Shown here: positions 1 through 8,991 of the stretch, in pieces
How the letters are laid out: each line of letters starts with the position of its first letter
Position numbering within the stretch: the first letter of the stretch is position 1
From: Methanobacteriota archaeon
GTDB taxonomy: Archaea > Thermoplasmatota > Poseidoniia > Poseidoniales > Poseidoniaceae
Direction of reading: 5' to 3'
DNA: 38,754 nt
Assembly (NCBI GenBank): GCA_949514915.1
Contig: CATFLP010000015.1
Coordinates: 1 to 38,754 of the forward strand
Program-made: the position numbers and the translations under genes
The notes under the pieces: model-generated
The model's database searches: none
What the model was told of the DNA's origin: nothing
What the model saw: the letters and a program-made list of their open reading frames with translations, nothing else

Positions 1-1856
1 ATGGTCCAGTTAGAGGTAATCACAAAATCGTTCAAGAATTAGAAGGTAAATTTAGAGGCGCAGGATGGAATGTAATCAAATTACTTTGGGGAAGAATGTG
101 GGATTCATTATTTGAAAAAGATATTAATGGAGAACTATGTTCAAGGTTGCAAGAACTTGTTGATGGTGATGAACAAAGAATCTTTACAGCAGAAGGTGCA
201 GTAATCAGAGAGGAATTATTTAATACAGCATCATTGAAAGAATTAGTTTCTGATTTTTCAGATACTGAATTAGAAAGCTTAACATCAAATCTTGGAGGCC
301 ATGATCCAATAAAAATTCATTCTGCTTATGAGGCAGCTAAGAACATCAAAGGGAAACCTACTGTGATTTTAGCTAGAACAGTAAAAGGATGGGGTTTAGG
401 GCCAACATTCGCAGGAAGAAATACAACACACCAAAAGAAAAAAGCAGATGAAGATGTATTAAAATGGATGCGAGACGATATTGGTTTACAATTTACAGAT
501 GAAGAATTGAATTCATATCCTTTTATTACTCCAGATATGGCTGTTTCTGAAATTGATTATTTGCAAGAACAAAGAAAAAAATATGACGGTTATGTTCCAG
601 AAAGGAGAGTGGCTGAATCTGATTATAAACCACCTAATATTGAAATTTTTGAAGAATTTAATACAGGAACCTCAGGAAAAATGCAAGTTAGTACAACCAT
701 GGTTTTTGTTAGTCTACTTAGAAAATTAATGAAATCTGAAGATATAGGAGATCGCATAACTCCAATAATACCAGATGAAGGCAGAACTTTTGGAATGGAT
801 CCTTTGTTTTCTGAATTTGGAATTTATTCACCGCTTGGCCAGTTGTATAAACCAGTAGATTACAAGGTATTAATGAAATATAAGGAAAGTAACACTGGTC
901 AAATACTACAGGAAGGAATTAATGAAGCAGGAGCAATGGGTTCATTTATTGCAAGTTCTATATCCTATTCTAATCATTCATGTACAACAATTCCTTTTTA
1001 TATATTTTATTCAATGTTTGGTTTTCAAAGAGTTGCAGATTTAATTTGGTCTGCAGCTGATGGTCGCTCAAGAGGATTTTTGATTGGAGCAACATCAGGT
1101 CGAACAACTTTGAATGGTGAAGGATTACAACATCAAGATGGACATTCATTATTGATGGCACATACAAATCCAGCAATTAGGGCTTGGGACCCAGCCTTTT
1201 CATATGAATTAAGCGCGATAATAAAATTTGGAATGCATGAAATGTATGAATTAAATAAAGATGTAATGCATTATATTGCTGTTTATAATGAAAACTACCC
1301 AATGCCAGCTAAACCAAAAGGAGTAGATGAAGGAATTGTAAAAGGTCTTTACTTGTTACGTAAAGCACCTAATGGAGATGCACCAATAGTTAGATTAATT
1401 GGTTCTGGGCCAATAATGTTACAATTGCTTGCTGCTGTTGAAATTTTAGAAAAATATGGTATTCGAAGTGAAATTTGGTCTGCAACATCTTATGGAGAAT
1501 TACGTAGAGATGCGATGGAATGCGAAAGGTGGAATAGATTAAATCCAGAAAAAGAACAAAAAACATCTTGGGTTGAAACTAATTTAGGTTCAAATGAATT
1601 TACAACAATTGCTGTATCTGATAATATTGCGGCTGTTCCAGGTTTAATTTATCCATGGGTCAAAGGAAATTTTGTAACACTTGGCACAGATGGGTTTGGC
1701 CGTTCAGATACCAGAGAGTCATTACGTAGATATTTTGAAATAGATTCGGAACATATTGCATTAGCAGCAATATCCTCATTGGTTAAAGAAAATAAATTAG
1801 ATAGTGAAATATTTATTCAAGCAAAAAAAGATCTTAAAGTTAAGATTGATTTTTAA
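1..1856 (+). CDS. aceE: Pyruvate dehydrogenase E1 component, homodimeric AceE type (5'-truncated by window)
   Basis: Thiamine-diphosphate-dependent pyruvate decarboxylase subunit of the pyruvate dehydrogenase complex, making acetyl-CoA from pyruvate with E2 and E3. The reading frame is open from base 3, so 617 C-terminal residues of a protein that is normally about 880 long are visible. The first visible residues, GPVRGN, followed by a GWNVIK motif, match the region just after the thiamine-diphosphate GDG motif of E. coli AceE; the GDG itself lies outside the window. Further matches are GGHDPIKIHSAY, GRTFGM, QEGINEAGAMGS, SGRTTLNGEGLQHQDGHS and, near the end, LGTDGFGRSDTRESLR. An ATG at 96 is internal to the conserved domain and is not the start. 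This single-chain E1 is the bacterial type, so ancient transfer into the lineage is likely (inference). It converges on the FEN1 gene 6 bp away. Confidence 0.96.
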   Translation, partial: GPVRGNHKIVQELEGKFRGAGWNVIKLLWGRMWDSLFEKDINGELCSRLQELVDGDEQRIFTAEGAVIREELFNTASLKELVSDFSDTELESLTSNLGGHDPIKIHSAYEAAKNIKGKPTVILARTVKGWGLGPTFAGRNTTHQKKKADEDVLKWMRDDIGLQFTDEELNSYPFITPDMAVSEIDYLQEQRKKYDGYVPERRVAESDYKPPNIEIFEEFNTGTSGKMQVSTTMVFVSLLRKLMKSEDIGDRITPIIPDEGRTFGMDPLFSEFGIYSPLGQLYKPVDYKVLMKYKESNTGQILQEGINEAGAMGSFIASSISYSNHSCTTIPFYIFYSMFGFQRVADLIWSAADGRSRGFLIGATSGRTTLNGEGLQHQDGHSLLMAHTNPAIRAWDPAFSYELSAIIKFGMHEMYELNKDVMHYIAVYNENYPMPAKPKGVDEGIVKGLYLLRKAPNGDAPIVRLIGSGPIMLQLLAAVEILEKYGIRSEIWSATSYGELRRDAMECERWNRLNPEKEQKTSWVETNLGSNEFTTIAVSDNIAAVPGLIYPWVKGNFVTLGTDGFGRSDTRESLRRYFEIDSEHIALAAISSLVKENKLDSEIFIQAKKDLKVKIDF

Positions 1857-1869
1857 TTAGAATTAAAAA
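1850..1869. terminator. Hairpin with A/T tracts between convergent aceE and FEN1 genes
   Basis: TTTTTAATT, a 2-base loop AG, then AATTAAAAA form a perfect 9-bp inverted repeat that covers both stop codons (aceE TAA at 1854-1856, FEN1 TAA at 1863-1865). Each strand ends in a T-run when transcribed, so it could end transcription in both directions. The 2-base loop makes a true RNA hairpin tight; the T-tracts alone could be the archaeal termination signal. Confidence 0.5.
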
Positions 1870-2885
1870 AAATCACTTAAACTTGATTGGCCAATATTGC
1901 GAACTTGTGATGCTTTTTCCAATTTTTTGAAATTTCTGTCAATTCTAGATTCACTAAAATCTCTTGATAATAGCCATTTTCTAAGAGATTCCAAATCAAC
2001 AGGTTTTAACTTTAAATCATAATCTTCGTTAATTGGGTGATTCAGAAAAATTTCTCTAATCAATTCAAGATTTTCGGGCACATCTATTTCCTTTTCGACA
2101 CATATATTTTCAATAGTCCCTAGTTTTTTAATTAATTTCAATCCTGTTTTTGGACCAATTCCTTTGATGCCAGGATGGAAATCAGTACCAATCATAATTC
2201 CCATGTCTACTAATTCTTCACGGGTTAAATTATTTTCATTTAATAATTCATTAAGGATTATTTTTTCTGCTTTTATTGTTCTTCCCATTCTTTTGCTTCC
2301 ATCACTCATCATATTTCTAATTAGAATTGGGGCGCCATATAGTAAAGCATCCCAATCTTGTGTAGCAACCACATCCAAATCTCCTTTTGCTGCCATTACA
2401 GCTGCTTGCGCTTCACCTTCTGCAGCAGCCCGAAATGCTGGGACCCCTAACAAATGTAACATTTCTATAGTATCTTCAACCATTTCTGGAGTATAGCGAA
2501 TACAACGTTGTGCCCATTTGTGCGCTTCTTTATAATCACCAATTTCCAAAGCCTCTTTCCATTTTTTTTCAGCATCTTGACTAGATTTTTTCCTAGAGGC
2601 AATGGTTTCAGCCTTCAAATCGGGATGCACTCCATCAAAAATAAAGACTGGAATAATACCTTTTTCTAGCAATCCAGTAGTGCGGTCAAGAAAACCCATT
2701 AAATGAGATACTGGACGACCTTGCGAGTCTTTTAATGGCCCTCCATCACCAGTTTCACTTCTATCACGAATTGAAGTTAAGAATTGAAAAGCAACTAAAA
2801 AAGCATCAATACCTACCTTCTTTCCTGATAAGGAATCCAAGTCAATTTTAACAGGGTTTGAAAGATCTTTAAGATTACAACCCAT
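1863..2885 (-). CDS. fen: Flap endonuclease 1 (FEN1/Rad2 family)
   Basis: Structure-specific 5' flap endonuclease for Okazaki-fragment maturation and base-excision repair. The 340 residues match the usual archaeal length. The N domain has D27 (GKKVGIDAF) and D84 (VFIFDG). The internal domain has E156 and E158 (AAAEGEAQAA), D177 and D179 (ATQDWDALLYG) and D235 (GTDFHPGIKGIGPKTG), which leads into the helix-hairpin-helix: the complete two-metal acidic set. The last eight residues, QSSLSDFF, are a PCNA-interacting (PIP) box. The start ATG is preceded by AGGTGA with good spacing, and the stop codon of the upstream DUF2892 gene is part of that site. It is the last gene of a three-gene operon. The N-terminus begins MGCNLKDL rather than the common MGVxLxDL, a minor difference. 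Confidence 0.97.
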   Translation of the reverse strand: MGCNLKDLSNPVKIDLDSLSGKKVGIDAFLVAFQFLTSIRDRSETGDGGPLKDSQGRPVSHLMGFLDRTTGLLEKGIIPVFIFDGVHPDLKAETIASRKKSSQDAEKKWKEALEIGDYKEAHKWAQRCIRYTPEMVEDTIEMLHLLGVPAFRAAAEGEAQAAVMAAKGDLDVVATQDWDALLYGAPILIRNMMSDGSKRMGRTIKAEKIILNELLNENNLTREELVDMGIMIGTDFHPGIKGIGPKTGLKLIKKLGTIENICVEKEIDVPENLELIREIFLNHPINEDYDLKLKPVDLESLRKWLLSRDFSESRIDRNFKKLEKASQVRNIGQSSLSDFF

Positions 2886-2893
2886 ATTTTCAC

Positions 2894-3139
2894 CTATTGA
2901 GAATCAATGTTTTCATTTTCTTCATTGTTATGTGGGCAAGTTGAGATACCAATTAATGTGTAAGTAGGACAATTACCTGATGTACCAGTTCCAATTAACC
3001 ATATGGCCATTCCAATTGCAAAGTAATGGAAATATTGTTCAATACCATCTAGATAGCCCCCTAGTTCTGCAATCGCAAGTCCTCCACCTGCAAATGCTCT
3101 TAATACACGATCATAAGAACCCACATTTTTTGCAACCAT
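2894..3139 (-). CDS. DUF2892 (YgaP-like) small membrane protein
   Basis: An 81-residue protein with the features of DUF2892: an N-terminal NVGSYDRVLRAFAG motif, two hydrophobic segments (about residues 14-30 and 36-52) and a conserved GNCPTYTLIGISTCP end, with cysteines at the membrane surface. Members are small inner-membrane proteins, sometimes fused to rhodanese; their molecular role is not established. The start codon and its site AGGTGAAAATATG are identical in arrangement to those of the next gene, FEN1. It sits 8 bp from both neighbours, so it is co-translated with them; no functional link to FEN1 is evident. Confidence 0.85.
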   Translation of the reverse strand: MVAKNVGSYDRVLRAFAGGGLAIAELGGYLDGIEQYFHYFAIGMAIWLIGTGTSGNCPTYTLIGISTCPHNNEENENIDSQ

Positions 3140-3147
3140 ATTTTCAC

Positions 3148-4746
3148 CTATTCAACATCTAAATATTCTTCATATTCTTCATCATCAGTTCCAAACCTAT
3201 TCATTTCTGCATAAATTCCGTAAGAAAGTAATCCGATTGCAGGCAATAATCCAAGTAATGGATATAGCCTCCAAGTTAATTTTTCACCAATTACGGTGAT
3301 TGATTCTTGAGGGATAACCCACCTTGGATTTCCTTCTTGTATGAATACCTTATTTCCTTTACTTTGAGTGGCAAAATCAGGAACTATTTGATTTGTAGTA
3401 GTATCATTTACCAATGTTACATTTATTAGAACCCCACTTCCTGCACTAGGATCAATATCAAGAATTGAAAAATAAAGTTGTAATATCATTCGTCCGTGTT
3501 TAGATGATTCAATTTCATTTTCTATAATGTCTTCATAATTTTCAAAACCTAAAGCAAAAACATCTTGTTGTTCATTTGTATTATTTTTTAGATTGTTTGT
3601 GAAGATATATGAATTATCTACCCATAAAACAAAATTATCTTCTGCAACTAAATCACCTATGAATGAACTTTTTTGAGTTTGCATTCCAATTAAATCTGGA
3701 ACAGAATAAAGATTTGGATCAGTATCTGTATTTTGATATTTATTTACTTCAGCATATGTTATGATTGGTGCAACCAATACTGGTACGACTAGTGAAAGAA
3801 TTATTAAAAGTACAGCAGGGATTTTTGCCCAGTTTAGTGGTGGACTTAATATTGAAAGAACTATAATTCCAGCAGTTAATAATGTAAATATTATTATTGG
3901 CATGACAATTGTATTTGATTGAACACTTTTAGAGGTAAAACCTGAACCACTAACTGCATACGGAGATTTCCAATCCCCTTCTACAGGATCAAAATCTGTT
4001 TCTGGTATTGGATAAACAACTTCTGGCATCATTGGGAATGTGATTGTGAATTCATCTTTCAAGTATAATTCGTAAAAGTCTAATGCTCCAGCAGGTTTTT
4101 GAAAAGAAACTCTAATATCAAATTCAGCACCTGCAGGAATTATATTGTCTGTAAATTTTGCTTGATCAAAAACAAATTCATATTTATCTTCATTTCCTTC
4201 AGCATTTCCACTTTCCATGTAAACAGATTGCAAATCATTACCATTCATACTTAATGTTACAGTCACGTCAGTTCTACAGCCCCCAGAATTACATCCAATA
4301 TTCAATATTAAGCTTCCAGTTACATATTCACCTTCAATTAATTGTATTGATTCATTATTTGGGCTGCAACTAGAGTCAATACATCCTTTAAATGTAAATT
4401 CTCTTGCCCCCCCGCCATTATTTGAGCCTCCAGGGACTGGAAGTCCATCTTCTGAAAAATAATTATCAGAATTCCCTTCATCAGCATTGTTTGCATGATT
4501 CCATGTAGGCCATTCATTTACAGGCCCTGTAGTTTGTTCTCCAAACATAAAGAGAGTAGGCCTCTCAAAACTGATAACTCTTTTTTCATTAAATCCAGGA
4601 TTATCTTGTAAATTATTACTTTCTGCTTGTATAGATGCACTTTGAATTGCAAAAATAAAAATTAAAATGAGCGTGAGAAATGCTTGCTTAACTGCAAATT
4701 TCTTGCGCCGCATAACCTCTGGAACTTTTTCATAAAAATATACCAT
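3148..4746 (-). CDS. Secreted/membrane protein of unknown function with three C-half membrane segments
   Basis: I do not recognise a family. There is an N-terminal signal or anchor segment (QAFLTLILIFIFAIQSASIQA), then an extracellular region of about 220 residues with paired cysteines (GCIDSSCSP, NIGCNSGGC). Two adjacent membrane helices lie at about residues 280-330, followed by a second outside domain of about 150 residues, a last helix (LYPLLGLLPAIGLLSYGIY) and an acidic tail ending DDEEYEEYLDVE. Two starts are possible: ATG at 4746, or ATG at 4713 (MRRKKFAVKQ) with GAGG directly before it; the second gives a more typical signal peptide. First gene of the operon with DUF2892 and FEN1; divergent from the methyltransferase gene 30 bp away. 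Confidence 0.75.
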   Translation of the reverse strand: MVYFYEKVPEVMRRKKFAVKQAFLTLILIFIFAIQSASIQAESNNLQDNPGFNEKRVISFERPTLFMFGEQTTGPVNEWPTWNHANNADEGNSDNYFSEDGLPVPGGSNNGGGAREFTFKGCIDSSCSPNNESIQLIEGEYVTGSLILNIGCNSGGCRTDVTVTLSMNGNDLQSVYMESGNAEGNEDKYEFVFDQAKFTDNIIPAGAEFDIRVSFQKPAGALDFYELYLKDEFTITFPMMPEVVYPIPETDFDPVEGDWKSPYAVSGSGFTSKSVQSNTIVMPIIIFTLLTAGIIVLSILSPPLNWAKIPAVLLIILSLVVPVLVAPIITYAEVNKYQNTDTDPNLYSVPDLIGMQTQKSSFIGDLVAEDNFVLWVDNSYIFTNNLKNNTNEQQDVFALGFENYEDIIENEIESSKHGRMILQLYFSILDIDPSAGSGVLINVTLVNDTTTNQIVPDFATQSKGNKVFIQEGNPRWVIPQESITVIGEKLTWRLYPLLGLLPAIGLLSYGIYAEMNRFGTDDEEYEEYLDVE

Positions 4747-4776
4747 TCGTTAGTTTGTTTTCCGATAAGATGAGTA

Positions 4777-5919
4777 ATGAGATGTATTACGGAAGATGTG
4801 GAAGCGATATTGGTTGGAAGCGGGTGGCATCCTAGTTTATTTAGATATGAAATGGAAATATTGTCTAAATCAAAGCCATATCGTTTTGGTACAAGGATTG
4901 TTTTAGCTAGTTCAGATTATGATTTTTTCAAATCACTTGAACGTTCTGCAACCTTAGATGAATGTTTATTTCCTTTTGGATTAACAACTGACGTATCTAC
5001 TTTGGAAGATGTAATTAAAGGTTGGATTGAAGATAATAATTTACAATTAAGAAGTGGAAAAAGTATTGCAGTTCGTTGGATACGTATTGAAGGAGGAATA
5101 AACGGAGTTAATGGACAAAAATTAGCAATGTTCTGTGGAGGGATCTTGAGTAAAATAGGTTGGAAAATAGATTTGGAATCTCCAGATGTAGAATTAATGA
5201 TAGTTTTAGATGGTATTTCAGAACATATTTTTTGGGGAAAAAGATTGTTTTCCAAGCACCCTAGAGAAGGATGGGTACAAAGAGCAGCAACTGAAAGACC
5301 ATTTTTCAAACCAATTAGTCTTGATCCAAGATTAGCCCGTGTTGCATTAAATTTTGTAATTGACAACTCTGATCAAATTATTTGTGATCCAATGTGTGGA
5401 ACTGGAGGAGTACTTTTAGAAGGGGCATTATTGAATCAAAAAATGGTTGGAATTGATTTAGATGAAGAAATGGTATTAGGTAGTAGGAAAAATTTGGATT
5501 GGTTAATTAGTGAACAAAAAAACCCCAATGCTCAAATTGTGCTTCATGGTAATGCTGTAAATATGGCTGAATTATTAAGAAAAAATAATATTAAAATTGA
5601 TGGATTAGTATTCGACCCTCCATATGGTAAAAATGCATGGAAAAGTGATGAGACTTGGAATTTATTTACGAATGTATTGAAGAATACTAGAACTGCAGAA
5701 GGGATTACATTAAATTCCCGTCTAGTATGTTTTCTACCTATCTTGCCTAAAATAAATGGAATAAATGAACCAATTAATGATGATTTAGATTTAGGAAATT
5801 TTACAACCAAGGAGATTAAATTGAAATTCAATAATGCGGGGTGGGAGATACTAAGTATGCATTCAATTCCAATACACAAATCACTAGCGAGAATGTTAGT
5901 TGTTGCCGTAGCATCCTAG
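4777..5919 (+). CDS. trmG10: tRNA (guanine-10-N2)-methyltransferase, Trm-G10/TRMT11 type
   Basis: SAM-dependent methyltransferase expected to make m2G/m2,2G at position 10 of tRNA. The N-terminal half (about residues 1-150) occupies the place of the THUMP-type RNA-binding region but is strongly diverged. The C-terminal half is a Rossmann-fold methylase with motif I DPMCGTGG at about residue 204, the acidic loop GIDLDEEM and the catalytic motif IV DPPYG at about residue 280, the N2-guanine/N6-adenine class signature. The 380 residues are close to archaeal family members. The start is the ATG in the short divergent promoter region. The stop codon overlaps the end of a small convergent gene by 4 bp. 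Other THUMP-methylases are the alternative, but motif order and partner domain favour Trm-G10. Confidence 0.85.
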   Translation: MRCITEDVEAILVGSGWHPSLFRYEMEILSKSKPYRFGTRIVLASSDYDFFKSLERSATLDECLFPFGLTTDVSTLEDVIKGWIEDNNLQLRSGKSIAVRWIRIEGGINGVNGQKLAMFCGGILSKIGWKIDLESPDVELMIVLDGISEHIFWGKRLFSKHPREGWVQRAATERPFFKPISLDPRLARVALNFVIDNSDQIICDPMCGTGGVLLEGALLNQKMVGIDLDEEMVLGSRKNLDWLISEQKNPNAQIVLHGNAVNMAELLRKNNIKIDGLVFDPPYGKNAWKSDETWNLFTNVLKNTRTAEGITLNSRLVCFLPILPKINGINEPINDDLDLGNFTTKEIKLKFNNAGWEILSMHSIPIHKSLARMLVVAVAS

Positions 5920-6134
5920 AAAATTTTATATTTTTCTCTCAGTACATTTTCTAATAATTTTTCTTTTTCTTCAATACTCATCCCCTCATATTCTATTTTT
6001 TTAAAAAAATCAATCCATTTATTTTTATTCTCGTTTGTAGTATTTACAATTTTAAGAATACTATTTCTTTTCTTTAAATTTTTATTAAGATGAAATCTAT
6101 AAGCATCCATAATTAAATCAATTACGTCTTTCAT
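5916..6134 (-). CDS. Small lysine-rich hypothetical protein (72 aa)
   Basis: No family recognised. It is a short basic, helical protein: an N-terminal stretch DVIDLIMDAYRFHLNKN, then several Lys/Asn-rich turns and a charged helix SIEEKEKLLENVLREKY. It starts with ATG and ends convergently with the methyltransferase gene, the two stops overlapping by 4 bp, an arrangement seen elsewhere in this window. No clear Shine-Dalgarno site precedes it. It could be a chance open frame in AT-rich DNA, but the amphipathic helix pattern and tight packing favour a real gene. Confidence 0.45.
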   Translation of the reverse strand: MKDVIDLIMDAYRFHLNKNLKKRNSILKIVNTTNENKNKWIDFFKKIEYEGMSIEEKEKLLENVLREKYKIF

Positions 6135-6217
6135 AATTTGAGTCAGATTAATCGTGTTACTTTAACCTGGTGAAATAGAAGGACAGGTTTGAATATGAAC
6201 TTCATTTAGCATTAGTA

Positions 6218-6291
6218 GGGCGCATGGGGTAGCTTGGATATCCTGTCGGGCTTCGGATCCGACGACGCGGGTTCGAATCCTGCTGCGCCCG
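6218..6291 (+). tRNA. tRNA-Arg (anticodon TCG)
   Basis: Cloverleaf read by eye: acceptor GGGCGCA pairs with TGCGCCC (6284-6290), discriminator G at 6291. The D arm has TAGCTTGGATA, the anticodon stem is TCGGG/TCCGA around the loop CTTCGGA, with anticodon TCG at 6253-6255. The T arm is GCGGG-TTCGAAT-CCTGC. CCA is not encoded; the next bases are CTT. A T-rich stretch (6302-6331) follows and could end transcription, although it lies inside the 3' end of the opposite gene. A TATA-like GAATATGAA lies about 25 bp upstream. Confidence 0.95.
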
Positions 6292-6298
6292 CTTAAGT

Positions 6299-6697
6299 TC
6301 AATTTTCTACATTTTCTCTCATTTTTTTTGCATGGATAAATGATTTGACGCAGATTCCCAAATATATTCCACCAATAATTAATAAGAAGAGTTGAGAAAT
6401 TGTTGACATGCTCCAATCATTATTCATAACTCCATTAACTGCCATTGCTCCACCTAATACGGATATTAAACCAAATGTAGATGATATGTGCATAAATAAA
6501 GATCTTTTTTCTGGTAATTTTCTTACTAATAATCCTGCTAAAACTATTGGAAGTCCAACAAATGAAGGAATTAATGATGTAAAACTAGACATATCTGTAA
6601 GAAGATATACAACAATACCCCACAAGACCATTATCGATCCAATTAGTTCTGAAATGCGTGGTACTGACATACCATAGACGTTAAACTCTTCACTCAT
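6299..6697 (-). CDS. Small four-helix membrane protein, unknown function
   Basis: About 132 residues with four hydrophobic segments: SELIGSIMVLWGIVVYLL, SLIPSFVGLPIVLAGLLV, ISSTFGLISVLGGAMAVNGV and TISQLFLLIIGGIYLGICV. Short loops and a basic C-terminus (HAKKMRENVEN) would be cytoplasmic. The layout suggests an integral membrane protein of the YgaP/DUF type, but I cannot assign a family. Starts at ATG 6697 (MSEEFNVYG) or ATG 6670 (MSVPRISE) are both possible; a longer TTG frame at 6727 is less likely. It ends 7 bp from the tRNA-Arg gene on the other strand. Confidence 0.7.
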   Translation of the reverse strand: MSEEFNVYGMSVPRISELIGSIMVLWGIVVYLLTDMSSFTSLIPSFVGLPIVLAGLLVRKLPEKRSLFMHISSTFGLISVLGGAMAVNGVMNNDWSMSTISQLFLLIIGGIYLGICVKSFIHAKKMRENVEN

Positions 6698-6749
6698 GAA
6701 ATAGGTCAACTGATTAGGGTAAATCAATCTTCTTCATTTGTTTTCTATT

Positions 6750-7874
6750 TCAAGGCCAATTTACTGAAGGCCAAGGAATTCTACTCCACCGTTCTAAACA
6801 ATCATCTTCATAATATATGTCTGATAATCTTTCTAATCCTAATCCTACAATTTCATGGCCTGTTAACCCCTTTACAGGTTCTTTAAATGAAATTGGACTC
6901 CGGAACATTAGGATTCTATCGATTAAATTTAATTCCACAAATCTTCTTGCAGTTTCAGTCCCTCCTTCAATAAGTAATTCTTGAATCCCTCTTTCTCCAA
7001 GATTTTTTAGTAAATCTTTAGGATTTATTCCTTGGCTTTCATTATCTTTTTTCATTTCCAATAATTCAATTCCATTTTTTGATTTTAATAATTCAATTGT
7101 ATTTTCATCACCGTTTAGATATACAATTAATGTAGACCCATCATCATTTAGTAATTTACTATCCAAGGGGATTCTTAAATTACTATCCAATATGATTCTG
7201 AGCGGGTTTTTTAAATGTTCTTTATTGATTCTTCTTACATTTAGTAATGGATCGTCTCTAATTACAGTATTTACTCCAACCAGTATGGCATCAGAAAAAG
7301 ATCTTAATTTATGAACAGTATCTAATGTTGTTTCTGATGAAAATCTTTGACTTGTTTTTGATTTATCATCGATATATCCATCACAATCAGTAGCCATTTT
7401 TAGAGTGACAAGAGGTATACTATTATTGCACCAATTTAGGAATGATTGCATTTGGATTGCTGCATTTTCTTCAAGTAAACCAACCTTTACCTTTATTTTT
7501 GCATCTTTTAATGCTTTTAATCCTCCTCCTTTGACTGTTGGATTCGGATCTATATGGGCAATTACCACTTCACTAATCCCAGCCCAAAGTAAAGCTTCAG
7601 TGCATGGAGGTGTTCTGCCGTGATGATTGCAAGGTTCCAATGTTATGTATGCTGTAGCTCCATTTGTATTGTTTCCATTTTCCTCAGCATTTGATATTGC
7701 CATTTGTTCTGCATGTAAACCACCCAAGTAATCATGCCAACCTTCTGAAATAACAACTCCATTTTTTACCAAGATACAACCCACTAAGGGGTTTGGATGT
7801 ACTTTGCCCCTTCCTCTTTCAGCAACTTCAAGTGCTCTTTGCATGAATACAATATCGGTTTCCGACCAATCCAT
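6750..7874 (-). CDS. ribD: Bifunctional riboflavin biosynthesis protein RibD (deaminase/reductase)
   Basis: Catalyses the second and third steps of riboflavin synthesis, deaminating the pyrimidine and reducing the ribose side chain with NADPH. The N-terminal zinc deaminase domain has HAE (H54, catalytic E56) and PC(x8)C (C82, C91) as zinc ligands. The C-terminal reductase domain (about residues 145-370) has VTLKMATDCDG, DAILVGVNTVIRDDP, PLRIILD and LIEGGTETA. The start is the ATG at 7874, preceded by AGGGGT 7 bases upstream; a longer frame from a TTG at 7973 would run into the divergent gene's start. The fused two-domain form is the bacterial architecture; many archaea keep the reductase separate, so transfer is likely (inference). 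Confidence 0.95.
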   Translation of the reverse strand: MDWSETDIVFMQRALEVAERGRGKVHPNPLVGCILVKNGVVISEGWHDYLGGLHAEQMAISNAEENGNNTNGATAYITLEPCNHHGRTPPCTEALLWAGISEVVIAHIDPNPTVKGGGLKALKDAKIKVKVGLLEENAAIQMQSFLNWCNNSIPLVTLKMATDCDGYIDDKSKTSQRFSSETTLDTVHKLRSFSDAILVGVNTVIRDDPLLNVRRINKEHLKNPLRIILDSNLRIPLDSKLLNDDGSTLIVYLNGDENTIELLKSKNGIELLEMKKDNESQGINPKDLLKNLGERGIQELLIEGGTETARRFVELNLIDRILMFRSPISFKEPVKGLTGHEIVGLGLERLSDIYYEDDCLERWSRIPWPSVNWP

Positions 7875-7965
7875 TGTTCTACCCCTAAAACTCTTACCTT
7901 TTTGTTTTGATGATAATTTACACATCAATAAGAAGCCTTTCAAGTTATGACTTCTCCCCAGACTT

Positions 7966-8991
7966 ATGGCCAAATTTGCTTGTATAGTAAATCCAGCGGG
8001 TAGGGATGGGCGCTCACTTAAAATTTGGAAGAAAAATGAAATGATTCTTCAAAAAGAAAATTTGGAGTACGAAGTACATTTTACTAAACATATTGGGCAT
8101 GCTTCTGAGATAGCATATTCACTTCGAGAAAGAGATGATATTGATTGTGTGATTGCTTGTGGAGGAGATGGAACTGTACATGAAGTTGCTTCAGGACTTC
8201 GAGGTTCTGAAAAAAAATTAGGAATAATCCCTGCAGGAACTGGAAATGATATTGCAAGAGCACATAATATACCATTGAATAATCCAAAGGAAATAGTTGA
8301 TATTTTGGTAAATGGTACTGATAGGCATGTGGGTGCATTTCGCCTCCAAGGAACCCCTGCACCTTCAGTAAAAAATTATCCAGAACCAAAAAATAATACA
8401 AAATGGGATGGAGAGCCAGATATTGATGGACGTATTGTAAGATGGGTATTTTTAGAGTCTGATTGTGGAGTAACTTCAGCAACATCCAGAGCTAAATTGA
8501 AGAGAGGAAAATGGATTAAAGGCTCATTAAAATATACTTATCTTGGAATTACAGAGATACTCCCTTGGAAAAAGAAAATGGCTTGGGTGAAAATTAATGA
8601 TGATGAGGGAGTAGTAGTTGATTTTTCAATGTTAGCTATCACAACCACAGAGATGTTTGGAGGAGGATACAAGGTTTGTCCTGGAGCCTCACCAATAGAA
8701 GAACATGGTCAATTATGTCATGCATGGGGACTTAGTAAAATTAAGATGTTGCTTCTTATGGGACCATTGAAGAAAGGAAAACATGTAGGTAAATGGGGAA
8801 TTGAACAAAAACCATGTAAAAGGTTAGAGATTAAATCTGTAAATGAAGAAGGAAATCCTACAGAAGAAGTACATTCTCCCCCATTAATAGTGCAAGCAGA
8901 TGGTGAACCATGCTTACAAACACCCGCACTTTTAGAATATCACGTTAAACAATTATGGATTAGAGGCTCTAATAAGGTGCCTTGGGATTAG
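7966..8991 (+). CDS. Diacylglycerol/sphingosine kinase-like lipid kinase (DAGK catalytic domain)
   Basis: Member of the DAGK/LCB5/YegS superfamily, which phosphorylates lipid alcohols or related substrates with ATP. The N-terminus CIVNPAGRDGRS is the typical nucleotide-site start; the hallmark GGDGTVHEVASGL follows at residues 66-78, then LGIIPAGTGNDIARA at about residues 86-100. The C-terminal part has the two-lobe features GGGYKVCPGASP and VQADGEP. The 341 residues exceed most bacterial members by about 40; the extra sequence is in the mid region (about residues 130-155). In an archaeon the lipid substrate cannot be a normal diacylglycerol, so the true substrate is open. It diverges from ribD with about 90 bp between starts, and its stop overlaps the next convergent gene by 4 bp. 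Confidence 0.85.
   Translation: MAKFACIVNPAGRDGRSLKIWKKNEMILQKENLEYEVHFTKHIGHASEIAYSLRERDDIDCVIACGGDGTVHEVASGLRGSEKKLGIIPAGTGNDIARAHNIPLNNPKEIVDILVNGTDRHVGAFRLQGTPAPSVKNYPEPKNNTKWDGEPDIDGRIVRWVFLESDCGVTSATSRAKLKRGKWIKGSLKYTYLGITEILPWKKKMAWVKINDDEGVVVDFSMLAITTTEMFGGGYKVCPGASPIEEHGQLCHAWGLSKIKMLLLMGPLKKGKHVGKWGIEQKPCKRLEIKSVNEEGNPTEEVHSPPLIVQADGEPCLQTPALLEYHVKQLWIRGSNKVPWD

Noticed and set aside
970-1176. Reading frame on the minus strand inside aceE
   Set aside because: Shadow of the conserved AceE coding region with no start signal or family match.
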